Notes: generated by a model from the letters alone, not told the origin. Positions 1 through 8,336 are shown, numbered from the stretch's first letter. The stretch: 13,500 nucleotides of DNA from Anaeromyces robustus (GCA_002104895.1 MCFG01000090.1:141501-155000), one strand, 5' to 3'. Numbers and translations are program-made.

Positions 1-657
1 TAAACTTTATAATATTTTTTATTCTATATTTAAATTTTCCTTTTTTTTTTTTTTCTTATATATAATATATATATATAATTTTAATTTTTTTTATAACCTA
101 AAAGTTTAGTTATTAAATTATTATTATTATTGTAAAAAAAAAATAGTATTAAAGTATTAACTAATATGTAAATTTATTAGTTATTTATTTAGTTATTTTT
201 TTATTTTTATATTTATATAATTTATACAATTTTTTTCTTTTTTTTTTTATTTTTAATTATTTCGATGATTATAACCTAAAGTTAAAAATTATAAATATTT
301 TTAATATTTAAAAATTTTACGACCCAAACATTATAAAATGTTTAATTTTTTTATTTTTTTGTTTTCTATATTTATAAAAAACATATTTATTACAAATTTA
401 ATATTAAAATAATAATAATAATAATTATTTATTAATCATAACAAAAAAAAGGAAATATAAAAAAAAAATTGTTTCGTAATAATTTTTAATTTTAAAGTAT
501 AATAGTAAAATAAATATAATTATTTTAATGGTAAACAATTTTTGTTTTTCTTTCTATATTTCTTTCTATATTTCTATTAAAAAATTTGTTAAATAATAAG
601 AAGACCAATTAAAGTTTTGTTTAATTTTTGTTTTTTAAAAAAAAATAAAACAATTAC
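1..657. other. AT-rich DNA without a recognisable gene
   Basis: I see no gene, RNA or transposon here. The stretch holds T runs (T14 at 41-54), TA-rich sequence near 59-80, and short AAT runs near 410-425. Two copies of the 12-mer TTATAACCTAAA lie at 91-102 and 269-280. A pyrimidine-rich 12-mer, TTCTTTCTATAT, is tandemly repeated at 548-576. Stops are frequent in all frames and G+C is far below what exons of even AT-rich eukaryotes usually show. Confidence 0.7.
548..576. repeat. Short tandem repeat, 12-bp unit TTCTTTCTATAT
   Basis: Two full copies (548-559 and 560-571) and a partial third are identical. The plus strand is pyrimidine-rich in this block. It is most likely a minor slippage product and has no visible link to a gene. 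Confidence 0.7.
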
Positions 658-731
658 AATAAATAAATAAATAAATAAAAATAAATAAATAAGTACATAA
701 ATAAATGAATGAATGAATAAATGAATTAATA

Positions 732-766
<35 letters not shown>

Positions 767-819
767 AAATAAATAAATAAGTACATAAATAAATGAATGA
801 ATGAATAAATGAATTAATA

Positions 820-855
<36 letters not shown>
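658..855. repeat. Perfect 88-bp tandem duplication inside an AAAT array
   Basis: Bases 658-767 match 746-855 without a mismatch, at an offset of 88 bp. The unit is mostly AAAT but carries a distinctive non-AAAT core beginning GTACATAAATAAATGAATGA, at 693 and again at 781. Since 88 is a multiple of 4, the copies stay in register with the tetranucleotide background. The absence of any mismatch, including in the core, points to a recent duplication by slippage or unequal exchange. An assembly artefact is also possible. Confidence 0.9.
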
Positions 856-862
<7 letters not shown>

Positions 863-1078
863 ATAGATAAATAAATAGAAAATATAAAAAAATAAATACA
901 TAAATAAATATAAATAAATAAATAAATGAATTAATATATAAATTAATGAATTAATATTTATAAATAAATAAGTACATAAATGTATTAAATAAATATTTAA
1001 ATATAAATAAATAATTTAATATTGATATAAATGAATAAATAAATGAATACATAATATATACATAAATAAATAAATAAA
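856..1078. repeat. Degenerate AAAT-type microsatellite
   Basis: This continues the array at 658-855 but is increasingly interrupted by GAAT, TTAAT and TATA variants. It ends just before T-rich DNA at 1080. It reads like an older, decayed part of the same tetranucleotide expansion. Confidence 0.8.
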
Positions 1079-1137
1079 TTTTTTTATTGTTTTTGGTTTG
1101 TTTTAACTTTTTTTTTTTTGTCATTGTTTATAATATT

Positions 1138-1138
<1 letters not shown>

Positions 1139-1175
<37 letters not shown>

Positions 1176-1178
1176 AAA
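1139..1178. repeat. T30 run followed directly by A10
   Basis: Thirty T (1139-1168) abut ten A (1169-1178), making a T10A10 palindrome inside a longer T run. Long A/T runs of this kind resist nucleosome wrapping. It is one of the two longest homopolymers in the window; the other is A29 at 2120-2148. Such runs are also error-prone in sequencing. Confidence 0.9.
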
Positions 1179-1230
1179 GCCACATCATGTACTCTTTTTT
1201 TTTTTTATATTTTTTCCCCTCCTCCTTTTA
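1179..1230. other. GC-richer patch with C-rich pyrimidine tract
   Basis: About 16 of the 48 bases at 1179-1226 are G or C, against roughly 6% in the surroundings. The first part (1179-1194) begins GCCACATCATGTACTC. The second (1210-1229) is an unbroken pyrimidine run containing CCCCTCCTCC, so the minus strand reads GGAGGAGGGG, a clustered G tract. No open frame, tRNA arm or known motif is visible. It may be a gene remnant, a binding site or chance; I do not assign a function. Confidence 0.5.
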
Positions 1231-1305
1231 TTAATATTTTTTATTTATTTAATTATTTATTGTATTAATTATTGTAATGTATTGTATATTTTTTTTCCTT
1301 TTAAC

Positions 1306-1324
1306 AACTTGCATATGGTAAGTT
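1306..1324 (+). other. Possible hairpin containing GGTAAGTT
   Basis: AACTTGC (1306-1312) can pair with GGTAAGTT over seven pairs, one of them a G:U wobble at 1311/1319, leaving a five-base loop. The right arm also matches the consensus of a eukaryotic 5' splice site (G|GTAAGT). I see no exon upstream, so a working splice site is not supported. An A15 run follows at 1332-1346. Confidence 0.35.
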
Positions 1325-1360
1325 TTTGTGTAAAAAAAAAAAAAAACTTTAAAAAAAATT

Positions 1361-1454
1361 TAAATAAAATTAATGAATAAATTAATGAATGAATGAATAA
1401 ATAAATCATTAAATAAATAATTAAATAAATAATTAATTAATTAAATAAATAAAA
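1361..1454. repeat. Degenerate AAAT/AATT/GAAT microsatellite
   Basis: Tetranucleotide-like units AAAT, GAAT and AATT alternate with no strict period. It is the same family as 658-1078 and lies immediately upstream of the nested inverted repeat at 1470-1519. Confidence 0.75.
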
Positions 1455-1469
1455 TTTATATTAAATAAA

Positions 1470-1519
1470 TTGTGGAATAATTTTTTTTTTGTTCAAAGGT
1501 AAGTTGAACTAATCCACAA
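1470..1519. other. Nested inverted repeat; candidate structured element
   Basis: An outer pair, TTGTGGA (1470-1476) and TCCACAA (1513-1519), gives seven Watson-Crick pairs, three of them G:C. An inner pair, GTTCAA (1491-1496) and TTGAAC (1504-1509), gives six pairs, two of them G:C, closing a seven-base loop AGGTAAG. The internal loop is 14 bases on the left, mostly T, and 3 on the right. In DNA this poor in G and C, two nested stems with five G:C pairs are unexpected. No known RNA family was recognised: there is no tRNA TPsiC-type motif or snoRNA box pair. It could be a small structured RNA, a palindromic binding site or the relic of a miniature inverted-repeat element. Confidence 0.45.
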
Positions 1520-1526
1520 ATAAAAA

Positions 1527-1578
1527 ATAAAATAAAATAAATATAAAATAAAATAAAATAAAATAAAATAAAATAAAT
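1527..1578. repeat. AAAAT pentanucleotide microsatellite
   Basis: Period-5 repeats of AAAAT run through this block, with one interruption (ATAT) near 1541-1544. It is the same repeat class as 4199-4225 and 11246-11333, and in the same orientation. Confidence 0.85.
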
Positions 1579-2119
1579 ACTATATTATATTTTATTATTT
1601 TAGTTTAGCTTATTAATTATAAAAAATATTATAGTAATAACAGTAATAATTTATAATAAATAATGATGAATGGATATTAGAATATTAGTTTTTTTTTTTT
1701 AATTAATATTTCATTATAATTATTATTATAGATATTATAATACTTAATGTGTTTTTTTTTTTTTGCGTTGTCATCGTGTGCTTTATTTCACAATTTTAAA
1801 ATTCAATTCTTTTATTCATATTATTTTATACTATGAATTATTATTTATAAATGTCATTTGTCTTTTTTTTTTATATTAATTATTGTTTATGATGTCTTTT
1901 TTTTTTAATTTTTTATTAATCATTTATTATCATTAATTATTAATAATTATTAATTATTAATTATTATAAATATTTTATTATATGAGTTTGTTTTTATTAA
2001 AAAAACAATAAAAACAATTCATTTTTTTTATTTTTTTTGCTTTTTTTATATTTTATTTTATTAGTCATTTTTAAATTAAAGTTTAATTTATCATAACATA
2101 ATTATTATTTATCATCAAC
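1579..2119. other. AT-rich DNA without a recognisable gene
   Basis: No gene or RNA is visible. Several T runs occur, for example T13 at 1752-1764. A short GC-richer piece lies at 1765-1791, and TAATTATTAATTA-type repeats lie near 1930-1970. Confidence 0.65.
1765..1791. other. Short GC-richer patch after a T13 run
   Basis: Eleven of 27 bases are G or C, including two CpG dinucleotides, in a background where CpG is almost absent. TGTG (1777-1780) and CACA (1789-1792) could form a short stem. No coding or RNA signature is recognised. Confidence 0.35.

Positions 2120-2148
<29 letters not shown>
2120..2148. repeat. A29 homopolymer
   Basis: This is an unbroken run of 29 A. I looked for a retrotransposed copy upstream and for flanking target-site duplications, and saw neither. 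It is best read as a simple homopolymer rather than a retroelement tail. Confidence 0.85.
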
Positions 2149-2150
<2 letters not shown>

Positions 2151-2174
2151 ATAATATATAAATATAATTTTTTT

Positions 2175-2207
2175 TTTAGGTTATGATTAATTACTGTTAT
2201 GATTAAT
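2175..2207. repeat. 12-bp direct repeat GTTATGATTAAT with overlapping ATAACCTAAA box
   Basis: GTTATGATTAAT occurs at 2180-2191 and 2196-2207, 16 bp apart. The left end overlaps TTTAGGTTAT (2175-2184), the exact reverse complement of ATAACCTAAA found at 93-102 and 271-280. Confidence 0.6.
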
Positions 2208-2814
2208 GATTAATAATTAATATGCCTTTTTTTATTTTTAATTATTTTAATTATTTAATAATTTTGATTTATCTCGTCATATCAAAATAAATTATAATTC
2301 TACATATATAAAACTATAATTGCTTATGATATGATAATTGTTTTAATAAATCTTAACATATTGCATTTCTTTTTTTTTCTTTTTTTTAACTAATATATCT
2401 AATTGCATTTTTTATTTTTTATTTTTTTTATTTTATTTTTTTTTTATTTAATATTATATTTGAAGTTAGTAATAAAAGTTAATAGTTATTATTAAATCAT
2501 TAATAAATGAATAAATAAATAAGTAAATAAATAAATAAATAGAAAAATCAATGAATTTATAAATAAATAAATAATTTTATTGAAAATTGAAATTTTGACA
2601 GAATTTTAGATTAGTCTAAAAAAAATAATAATAATTCAATATAAAATTTTAAATAAAATAAATGAATGAATAATTAATAAGTAAATAAATTAATAACATT
2701 TTTTCTTTGTATACAAACTTTTATTTAATTTAAATAATAATTTTTTAAACATTGTAATAAAATTGTATGAAATTAAAAAGAAAATTACTTTTTTATTATT
2801 ATATTTATAGAATA
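2208..2814. other. AT-rich DNA without a recognisable gene
   Basis: It contains T runs, a short AAAT/AAGT microsatellite near 2508-2541, and the 12-bp perfect palindrome TTTGTATACAAA at 2706-2717. I see no gene, RNA or transposon signature. Confidence 0.65.
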
Positions 2815-2924
<110 letters not shown>

Positions 2925-3058
2925 TAAATTAAATAAACAGAAATATTATTAACAATTAATTTTAATTTTTTGTAAATTTTTAATTATTGAATGTGAGATT
3001 ATTAATTGTTCCATTATTACAAAATATAAAAAAAAAACAAAATAAAACGTTCAGTCCT

Positions 3059-3142
3059 AAAAGAGAAAAAGAGAAAAAGAAAAAAAAGAAAAAGGAAAAA
3101 TTTACATTTTATTTGAATGGGGTAAAAAAAAAAAAAAAAAAA
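3059..3142. repeat. Polypurine tract (42 nt) and A19 run
   Basis: Bases 3059-3100 are all A or G, in an AAAAAG/GAGAAAAA pattern. After a short mixed stretch ending in GGGG, A19 follows at 3124-3142. Translating this gives a lysine-rich frame (2987-3214) that starts with TTG and has no ATG, so I do not call a gene. Long purine tracts can form triplexes. Confidence 0.75.
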
Positions 3143-3656
3143 CAAGATGAACTATTTTCAAATATTATATATTATAAAGTAATTAATAAAAAGTTTCCTT
3201 TTATCAATAAATGATTCATTAGAGAAGACATTATAATTGTAGACTAAATTTTTAAATCATTAATAAATGTTAATGTTTTAATATTATATATTTATATGTA
3301 TTTTTTTATCATAAATGAAAAATTTTATATTTAATTTTAAAAAATGTAATTTCTATTGTTTGTAAAGAATTACATTGTTTTTTTTTTTTTTTTTTTTAAT
3401 TGTTAACCATTAAATAAATAATTAAATAATTAAATAATTAAATAATTAATAATTTATTCTATTTATTATATTATTATATTATATTAATTGTATTTATTAG
3501 TTGTATTTATTTAGGTAAAACAATAGAATAGAATCAATACAAGTAAACTTTAAAAACAAAAAAAAAAAAAGAGAAATGTTTCATTATTTAGGTTTAAAAA
3601 AAAAAAAAAACATTTAAAATTTGTTAATTATGAATATGAAAATTAAATTGTTTTAA

Positions 3657-3658
<2 letters not shown>
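3143..3658. other. AT-rich DNA without a recognisable gene
   Basis: Homopolymers dominate: T20 at 3378-3397, A13 at 3558-3570 and A15 at 3596-3610. An AAATAATT repeat lies near 3412-3450. No gene or RNA is visible. Confidence 0.65.

Positions 3659-3709
<51 letters not shown>
3659..3709. repeat. (ATT)17 trinucleotide microsatellite
   Basis: An unbroken period of three covers about 51 bp. A second short ATT block (3711-3725) continues after one break in phase. On either strand it could encode only runs of asparagine, isoleucine, leucine or tyrosine, and most frames hit TAA; it is not part of any gene seen here. Confidence 0.9.
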
Positions 3710-3715
<6 letters not shown>

Positions 3716-3755
3716 ATTATTATTAATGGTTTATAGTTTTAAAAAATGATTTTTT

Positions 3756-3825
3756 CATTCATTCATTCAATTTATTTAATTATTAATTCAAAAATTTATT
3801 TATTTAATATTTATTTATTTATTTA
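3756..3825. repeat. CATT/ATTT microsatellite in the opposite orientation
   Basis: ATTC units followed by ATTT units read with T on the plus strand, the reverse of most tetranucleotide arrays in this window. Interruptions are frequent. Confidence 0.7.
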
Positions 3826-4198
3826 AATTATTAATTATTATTTTTCACATAGGAACCAAAAAAAAAAAAAAATTAAAAAAAAAATAATCATTTAAAGTTT
3901 TTAAAGTGTTTCATGTGATTAATTTATAATAAAAAATTAAATTATTAATTATGTATTTTATTTCTTTTTTTTTTCATTTTTAAAATACTAAAAAAAAAAA
4001 CAAACTATTTTTACTTTACTTTATGTAATACAACGTATTACAATACATAAAACGTTTTAACCTAAATAAAAAAGCAAAAAAAAAAAAAAAAAAAGACAAA
4101 TGAAATGCATTTTAAATAATAAAAGTTGTTTTTTATATTTAATGCTAATATAAATAAAAAATAATCATATTCATATTATTAATAAATATAAATATTAA
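3826..4198. other. AT-rich DNA with A runs and one inverted repeat
   Basis: A15 at 3858-3872 and A19 at 4076-4094 stand out. The inverted repeat at 4024-4042 is listed separately. No gene or RNA gene is visible. Confidence 0.6.
4024..4042. other. 8-bp perfect inverted repeat TGTAATAC / GTATTACA
   Basis: TGTAATAC (4024-4031) and GTATTACA (4035-4042) are exact reverse complements separated by AAC. A second pair, TTATGTA (4021-4027) and TACATAA (4044-4050), overlaps it and allows an alternative fold. CpG occurs at 4034-4035 and again at 4053-4054, which is rare here. It could be an operator-like protein site or a short hairpin; no function is assigned. Confidence 0.4.
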
Positions 4199-4225
4199 TA
4201 AAATAAAATAAAATAAAATAAAAAA
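4199..4225. repeat. AAAAT pentanucleotide microsatellite
   Basis: Five period-5 units precede a short A run. It is oriented like the AAAAT arrays at 1527-1578 and 11246-11333. Confidence 0.85.
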
Positions 4226-4349
4226 GTGTATAATTCATCAATATATTTATAATATTTATTTAATTATTTTTAATAACCTATTCAATATTATATTAAAAGA
4301 ATGATGTATTAAATATAATAATTTTTCATAAATAAAAGAAATAGTATAA

Positions 4350-4371
4350 GATTATGATTATGATTATGATT
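4350..4371. repeat. GATTAT hexanucleotide repeat
   Basis: Three copies plus a partial copy of GATTAT occur. It is a small repeat with more G than its surroundings. Confidence 0.8.
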
Positions 4372-4427
4372 TATTAAATTCATACAGAGTGTCATTGTAA
4401 TAAATATTTATTAAAGTTAACAATAAT

Positions 4428-4463
4428 AAAAGAAAAAGAAAAAGAAAAAGAAAAGAGAGGAAA
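4428..4463. repeat. Polypurine tract (AAAAAG)n
   Basis: Thirty-six consecutive purines follow an AAAAAG pattern and end in GAGAGG. The orientation is the same as the purine tract at 3059-3100. Confidence 0.85.
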
Positions 4464-4637
4464 TGCTTGTAACTTTAATAATTAAAATTTAATATAAACA
4501 CATAAATTATAAATTATTCTTTATTAATAATTAACTTACAGTTTGATATATTAATAATAAAGTTATTTTATTGTTTAATAATAACAAACATTCATGTCAT
4601 GTAAAAAAAGAGTAATGAAATAAAAATAATTTTAACT
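4464..4637. other. AT-rich spacer
   Basis: No repeat array, gene or RNA is recognised. A partial palindrome, CATGTCATG, occurs near 4591-4599. Confidence 0.5.
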
Positions 4638-4639
4638 AA

Positions 4640-4698
<59 letters not shown>

Positions 4699-4699
4699 G

Positions 4700-4738
<39 letters not shown>

Positions 4739-4913
4739 GTAAATAAATAAATAAGTAAATATATAAATAAATAAATAACTAACTAAATAAATAAATCAAT
4801 AAATCAATAAATAAATAAATAAATAACTAAATAAATAAATCAATAAATAAATAAATAAATAAATATGATACAAATAAATAAATAAATAAATAAATAAATA
4901 AATATGATACAAA

Positions 4914-4948
<35 letters not shown>

Positions 4949-5037
4949 ATCAATAAATAAATAAATAAATATGATACAAATAAATAAATAAATAAATAAA
5001 TAAGTAAATAAATAAATCAATAAATAAATAAATAAAT
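4638..5037. repeat. 400-bp AAAT array with higher-order structure
   Basis: The background is AAAT, but variant units mark segment duplications. AAGT recurs at 4697, 4737 and 4753. A 24-bp block starting AACTAAATAAATAAATCAAT occurs at 4781 and 4825, 44 bp apart. TATGATAC interrupts the array at 4864-4871, 4903-4910 and 4970-4977, at spacings of 39 and 67 bp. The minus strand reads ATTT and is open in every frame (Phe-Ile-Tyr-Leu), which produces a spurious 74-residue frame at 4796-5020. Confidence 0.9.
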
Positions 5038-5396
5038 TTAAAGAATTATTTCTATCTATTAATTATTAATAATTAATAATAATTCTTTTTTTTTTTTTTT
5101 TTATCAAATTATTCATTTATTCTTTTAAAAAAAAATAAAGTAATTTTTGTAACATTTTAATTAAATTTTTATATTATTCCACACAAATAATATATGTGCC
5201 AATATATTAAATTTGATTTTTATAAGATTAAAAAAAAATATTTAATAAATAAATAAATTAAATAAATTATCTTTTTTAATATTAAAACAAAAAGTTTATT
5301 TATTATAATATAATAAAAACTCTTTTATATTTAAAAAAAAAAAAAAAAAGATAATAAAATAAATAAATATATAAATATATAATAAATAAATATTTG
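5038..5396. other. AT-rich DNA without a recognisable gene
   Basis: It contains TAATTATTAATAATTAATAATTA-like palindromic DNA near 5059-5084, T17 at 5086-5102 and A17 at 5333-5349, then degenerate AAAT. No gene or RNA is visible. Confidence 0.6.
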
Positions 5397-5503
5397 TAAT
5401 AAATTAATATATAAATGCATATATAATATATATAAATAAATAGGTATAATAAATTAATATATAAATGCATAAATACCTATATAATAAATAAATAAATAGG
5501 TAT
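5397..5503. repeat. Interleaved direct and inverted repeats
   Basis: A 25-bp word spans 5397-5421 and recurs without mismatch at 5447-5471, an offset of 50. ATAGGTAT occurs at 5440-5447 and 5496-5503, and its reverse complement ATACCTAT lies between them at 5473-5480. Each 25-bp copy ends in ATGCAT plus A. The arrangement could arise from local duplication with one inversion. Confidence 0.7.
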
Positions 5504-6109
5504 AATAAATATATAAATATATATAAATTAATTTAAATTAATGAATACATTGAATAAAATGATATAATTAATATATTAATTAATATATAAATAAATAAAA
5601 ATGAATGTAAATGAATATATTATACGAATAAATAAATCTTTATCAAAAAAAAAAAATTTCTTGAAAGTTTTTTTTTTTTAAGGTAATACAAAACAAAAAA
5701 AAAAAACAAAAAAAAAAAAAACGGTAAATAATAATTAATATTATATTAAAATATATTAATTAATAAATTTTTATATTAATAAATATATTAATATTATTTA
5801 AACTAATTTGATATTAAAATTGATTAATATATATATTGAATATACTTTTTTATATTTCATAATATAATAAAATAATTTATTTAATATATAGAAAGCATTA
5901 AATTCAAATAAATATAAATAAAAAGAAAGAAAAAAGAAAATTTTTTTTTTAATAATTGATATTATTAATAATACAAGAATTATTATAATTATTATAATTT
6001 TTCCATTATTATAATTATAATTTATAAAACTTTTTTGTTTTATTTTTATTATTATTATTATTCTTATTATGTTGTTTATTTATTAGTGATTAAATTGATT
6101 ATATTCATT
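5504..6109. other. AT-rich DNA without a recognisable gene
   Basis: It contains TTAATATATTAAT palindromic stretches near 5560-5585 and 5740-5835. An A/C tract lies at 5695-5722, where A12 and A14 are separated by single C. ATT repeats lie near 6045-6065. I see no gene or RNA. Confidence 0.6.
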
Positions 6110-6200
6110 TATTCCTTTAACCCATTATGTTTTTTTTTTGTGTCTATTCTTTAAAAATTTTATAGCATTCTAGGCACAAAGAAACCACAAAAATAATGAA
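6110..6200. other. Slightly GC-richer unique segment
   Basis: Bases 6165-6190 begin GCATTCTAGGCACAAAGAAA and have about 40% G+C, and CCTTTAACCC lies at 6114-6123. TTTATAGCATTCTAG resembles a loose branch and acceptor arrangement but no exon follows. It may be a decayed unique sequence; nothing identifies it. Confidence 0.3.
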
Positions 6201-6793
6201 AAGAATTTTAATTTTATTTATAGTTTCTATTTAAATTTTTTTTTGTTTTTGTTTTTGTTTTTATTTTTTTTCCTTTTTATTTAGTATTTTTTTTTTCTTT
6301 TTTTGTTATTATTATACATTATATTTATATATGTCTTCATTACAAAAAAAAATAATAACTATAAATATAAAAATAATAATAAAAAATAAAATTTATGAAT
6401 AATATTTTATACATCATTTTAAACTACCAATGAAATTTACTAAATAATCTAAAAAAATAATTAAATATTTCAAAATAAAAAAAAAATATTATATATTTAT
6501 ATATATTTATATATTTATATCTATATAATATATAATATTTTATTTGTAATTAAAACTTTGTTTTATAAATAAAAATATTAATACAAAATTGTTTTACCAT
6601 TATTAAACAAATTAGTTTTAAAAAAGAAACATTTTTAACATTGATAATAATACAACATTATTTCTTTGGCTCTTCTATCCTATTATTTTTCTTTCTTTCT
6701 AATTAATATAAATATGAAATTAATATGACATTTTTAATTACACAATTAATTATTATTTAATAATTAAATAATTAAATAATGATAATTTTTTTT
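6201..6793. other. AT-rich DNA without a recognisable gene
   Basis: A GTTTTT hexamer repeat lies at 6245-6262. TATATTTATA-type repeats lie near 6488-6535, and TAATTAAATAATTAAATAAT repeats near 6760-6780. No gene or RNA is seen. Confidence 0.6.
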
Positions 6794-6821
6794 AAATAAT
6801 AATAATAATAATAATAATAAT
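6794..6821. repeat. AAT trinucleotide microsatellite
   Basis: About nine AAT units occur in a row, followed by a CATAAATAATAATCAT interruption leading to the heptamer array. Confidence 0.85.
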
Positions 6822-6847
6822 CATAAATAATAATAATCATATATAAC

Positions 6848-6895
6848 AATTAATAATTAATAATTAATAATTAATAATTAATAATTAATAATTAA
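6848..6895. repeat. Heptanucleotide array (AATTAAT)
   Basis: Six full copies and one partial copy of AATTAAT are perfect over 48 bp. The unit contains the palindrome ATTAAT, so each repeat can pair with its neighbours. Different heptamers form arrays at 10435-10460 and 10532-10572. Confidence 0.9.
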
Positions 6896-7506
6896 ATAAT
6901 AATAATAATAATTATTTAATCCAATTTTTTTTTTTTTTTCAAAGAATAATAAAAATAATAAAAATAATGAAACATTCATAAAAATATGAAAAAAATACAA
7001 TTCTTGTGATGATGATACATTTAATATTTATTTCAATAAATTTTTAATTAATTAAGATTACACAATATTTCTATTCTTTTTTATACTTTAATATATTAAA
7101 ATATATCATATAAAATATTTATTATCGTATATTCCATTCAATTGTTAATATAATAAAAATTAATATATTTTTAAGTTTTTTTTTTTTAATTTATTTTAAA
7201 TAATAAAAAAAACATGAAAAAAAAATACACAAATATAGAAAATTAATCTAATTCATAAATATAAAAGTTTTTTATAATTTTTATTTTATCTAATATATAC
7301 TAAAGGTGTATTTTACATATATTATTATATATTATACATTCATAATATATATATAAATACTATATATTAATACTATATATATAGATGTCATAATTAATAT
7401 GTTTAAATATCTATTAATATTTAAATAAAAAAAATAAAAAAATAATAGAATTACTAATATTATCATTCATAGTCGTCATATTATTTTAAAAAAGAAAATT
7501 AAATGC
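6896..7506. other. AT-rich DNA without a recognisable gene
   Basis: T15 lies at 6925-6939. The 14-mer GATGATGATACATT lies at 7008-7021 and is found again at 10874-10887. TATA-rich sequence covers 7320-7385. No gene or RNA gene is recognised. Confidence 0.6.
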
Positions 7507-7551
7507 ATTTATTTATTATTTATTATTTATTATTTATTTATTTATTTATTT
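7507..7551. repeat. ATTT microsatellite, reverse orientation
   Basis: TTTA units with three TTATTTA breaks read with T on the plus strand, opposite to the major arrays. A short similar block follows at 7623-7644. Confidence 0.8.
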
Positions 7552-7970
7552 GGTTGAGAATGAGATAAAATAACCAAAAAGAGTAAAAAGAGTAATTAAA
7601 AAAAATTTTAATTAATTAATTAATTTGTTTATTTATTTATTTAAGTAATTTAGTTAATTTAGTTGTTTTTTTTTTTATTTTTTATTTTATTTATAGTACA
7701 GTTAATTTACTTGAATGGTAAAAAAAAAGAAAAAAAGAAAATAATAATTAATAGTAATAATAATTATCAATTACGTTCTTTACTATATAGTTATTATTAT
7801 ATATTTAATAATAATGATCATGATAAACAAACAAAATAAACAAACAAAAATAATGAAAATAAACTAGATTAAAATATAAATATATCTATTTAATGTTAAT
7901 TAAACAAATATAGGATGATAAAAATAATCTTTTTTTTTTATTTATTTATATATATTTAATTTTCTATTTA
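7552..7970. other. AT-rich DNA without a recognisable gene
   Basis: It contains AAAAGAGTAAAAAGAGTAA near 7576-7594 and AAAC units near 7827-7848. No gene or RNA is visible. Confidence 0.55.
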
Positions 7971-8016
7971 ATATTATTAAATATTATTTAATATTATTTT
8001 ATATTATTTTATATTA
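7971..8016. repeat. Decamer array ATATTATTWA/T
   Basis: Four to five copies of ATATTATTNN have an exact 10-bp period. A 10-bp spacing of A/T steps is close to one helical turn and can bend DNA. The same decamer reappears at 10942-10961. Confidence 0.8.
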
Positions 8017-8314
8017 AAATAGTAAAAAAAGAAAATAATAAAGATAATCGAACACAAACACAAAAAAAAATTTATAAAATAAAAGAATTAAAAAAAAAAC
8101 ATCTTTTAAAAATTTTTTTAAAGATAATTACTTTCAATATCAAATATCCAATATCCAATACTAAAGTCATTTTATTTTATTCTATTCTATTTTATTCTTA
8201 AACAAATATAAAAATGAAATGATAGAGCTAAATTTGCTTTAGTTGTTTATTCTTTTTTTTTTTTACTACATCAAAAATTATACTAAAAAAAAAGGATACA
8301 TATTAGTTTAATAG
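8017..8314. repeat. AT-rich spacer with a TTTTA/TTCTA pentamer array
   Basis: A short ATATCCA duplication lies near 8144-8159. Six pentamers occur at 8170-8199 in the order TTTTA, TTTTA, TTCTA, TTCTA, TTTTA, TTCTT. This is the reverse orientation of the AAAAT arrays. No gene is seen. Confidence 0.65.
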
Positions 8315-8336
8315 TTTTTTTTTTTTTTTTTTTTTT
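8315..8336. repeat. T22 homopolymer
   Basis: This is an unbroken run of 22 T. It follows no hairpin, so I do not call it a terminator. Confidence 0.85.

Noticed and set aside
589-786. 65-residue open frame on the minus strand
   Set aside because: It is the same AAAT-array effect in another frame, overlapping 635-901, with no composition expected of a real protein.
635-901. 88-residue open frame on the minus strand
   Set aside because: It is a translation of the AAAT array. TTTATTTATTTA has no stop in any frame and reads Phe-Ile-Tyr-Leu throughout, so its openness is automatic. The 88-bp duplication is not a multiple of three, yet the frame stays open, confirming the point.
1317-1505. Spliced gene using GTAAGT donors
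   Set aside because: There is no upstream exon, no acceptor in a plausible arrangement and no open frame on either side.
2120-2148. Poly(A) tail of a retroposon
   Set aside because: No element body and no target-site duplications were found around the A29.
2987-3214. 75-residue lysine-rich open frame on the plus strand
   Set aside because: It starts with TTG and contains no ATG. Its lysines come from purine and A tracts, and it has no recognisable domain or coding-like composition.
4796-5020. 74-residue open frame on the minus strand
   Set aside because: It consists of Phe, Ile, Tyr and Leu from the AAAT array and begins with TTG rather than ATG.
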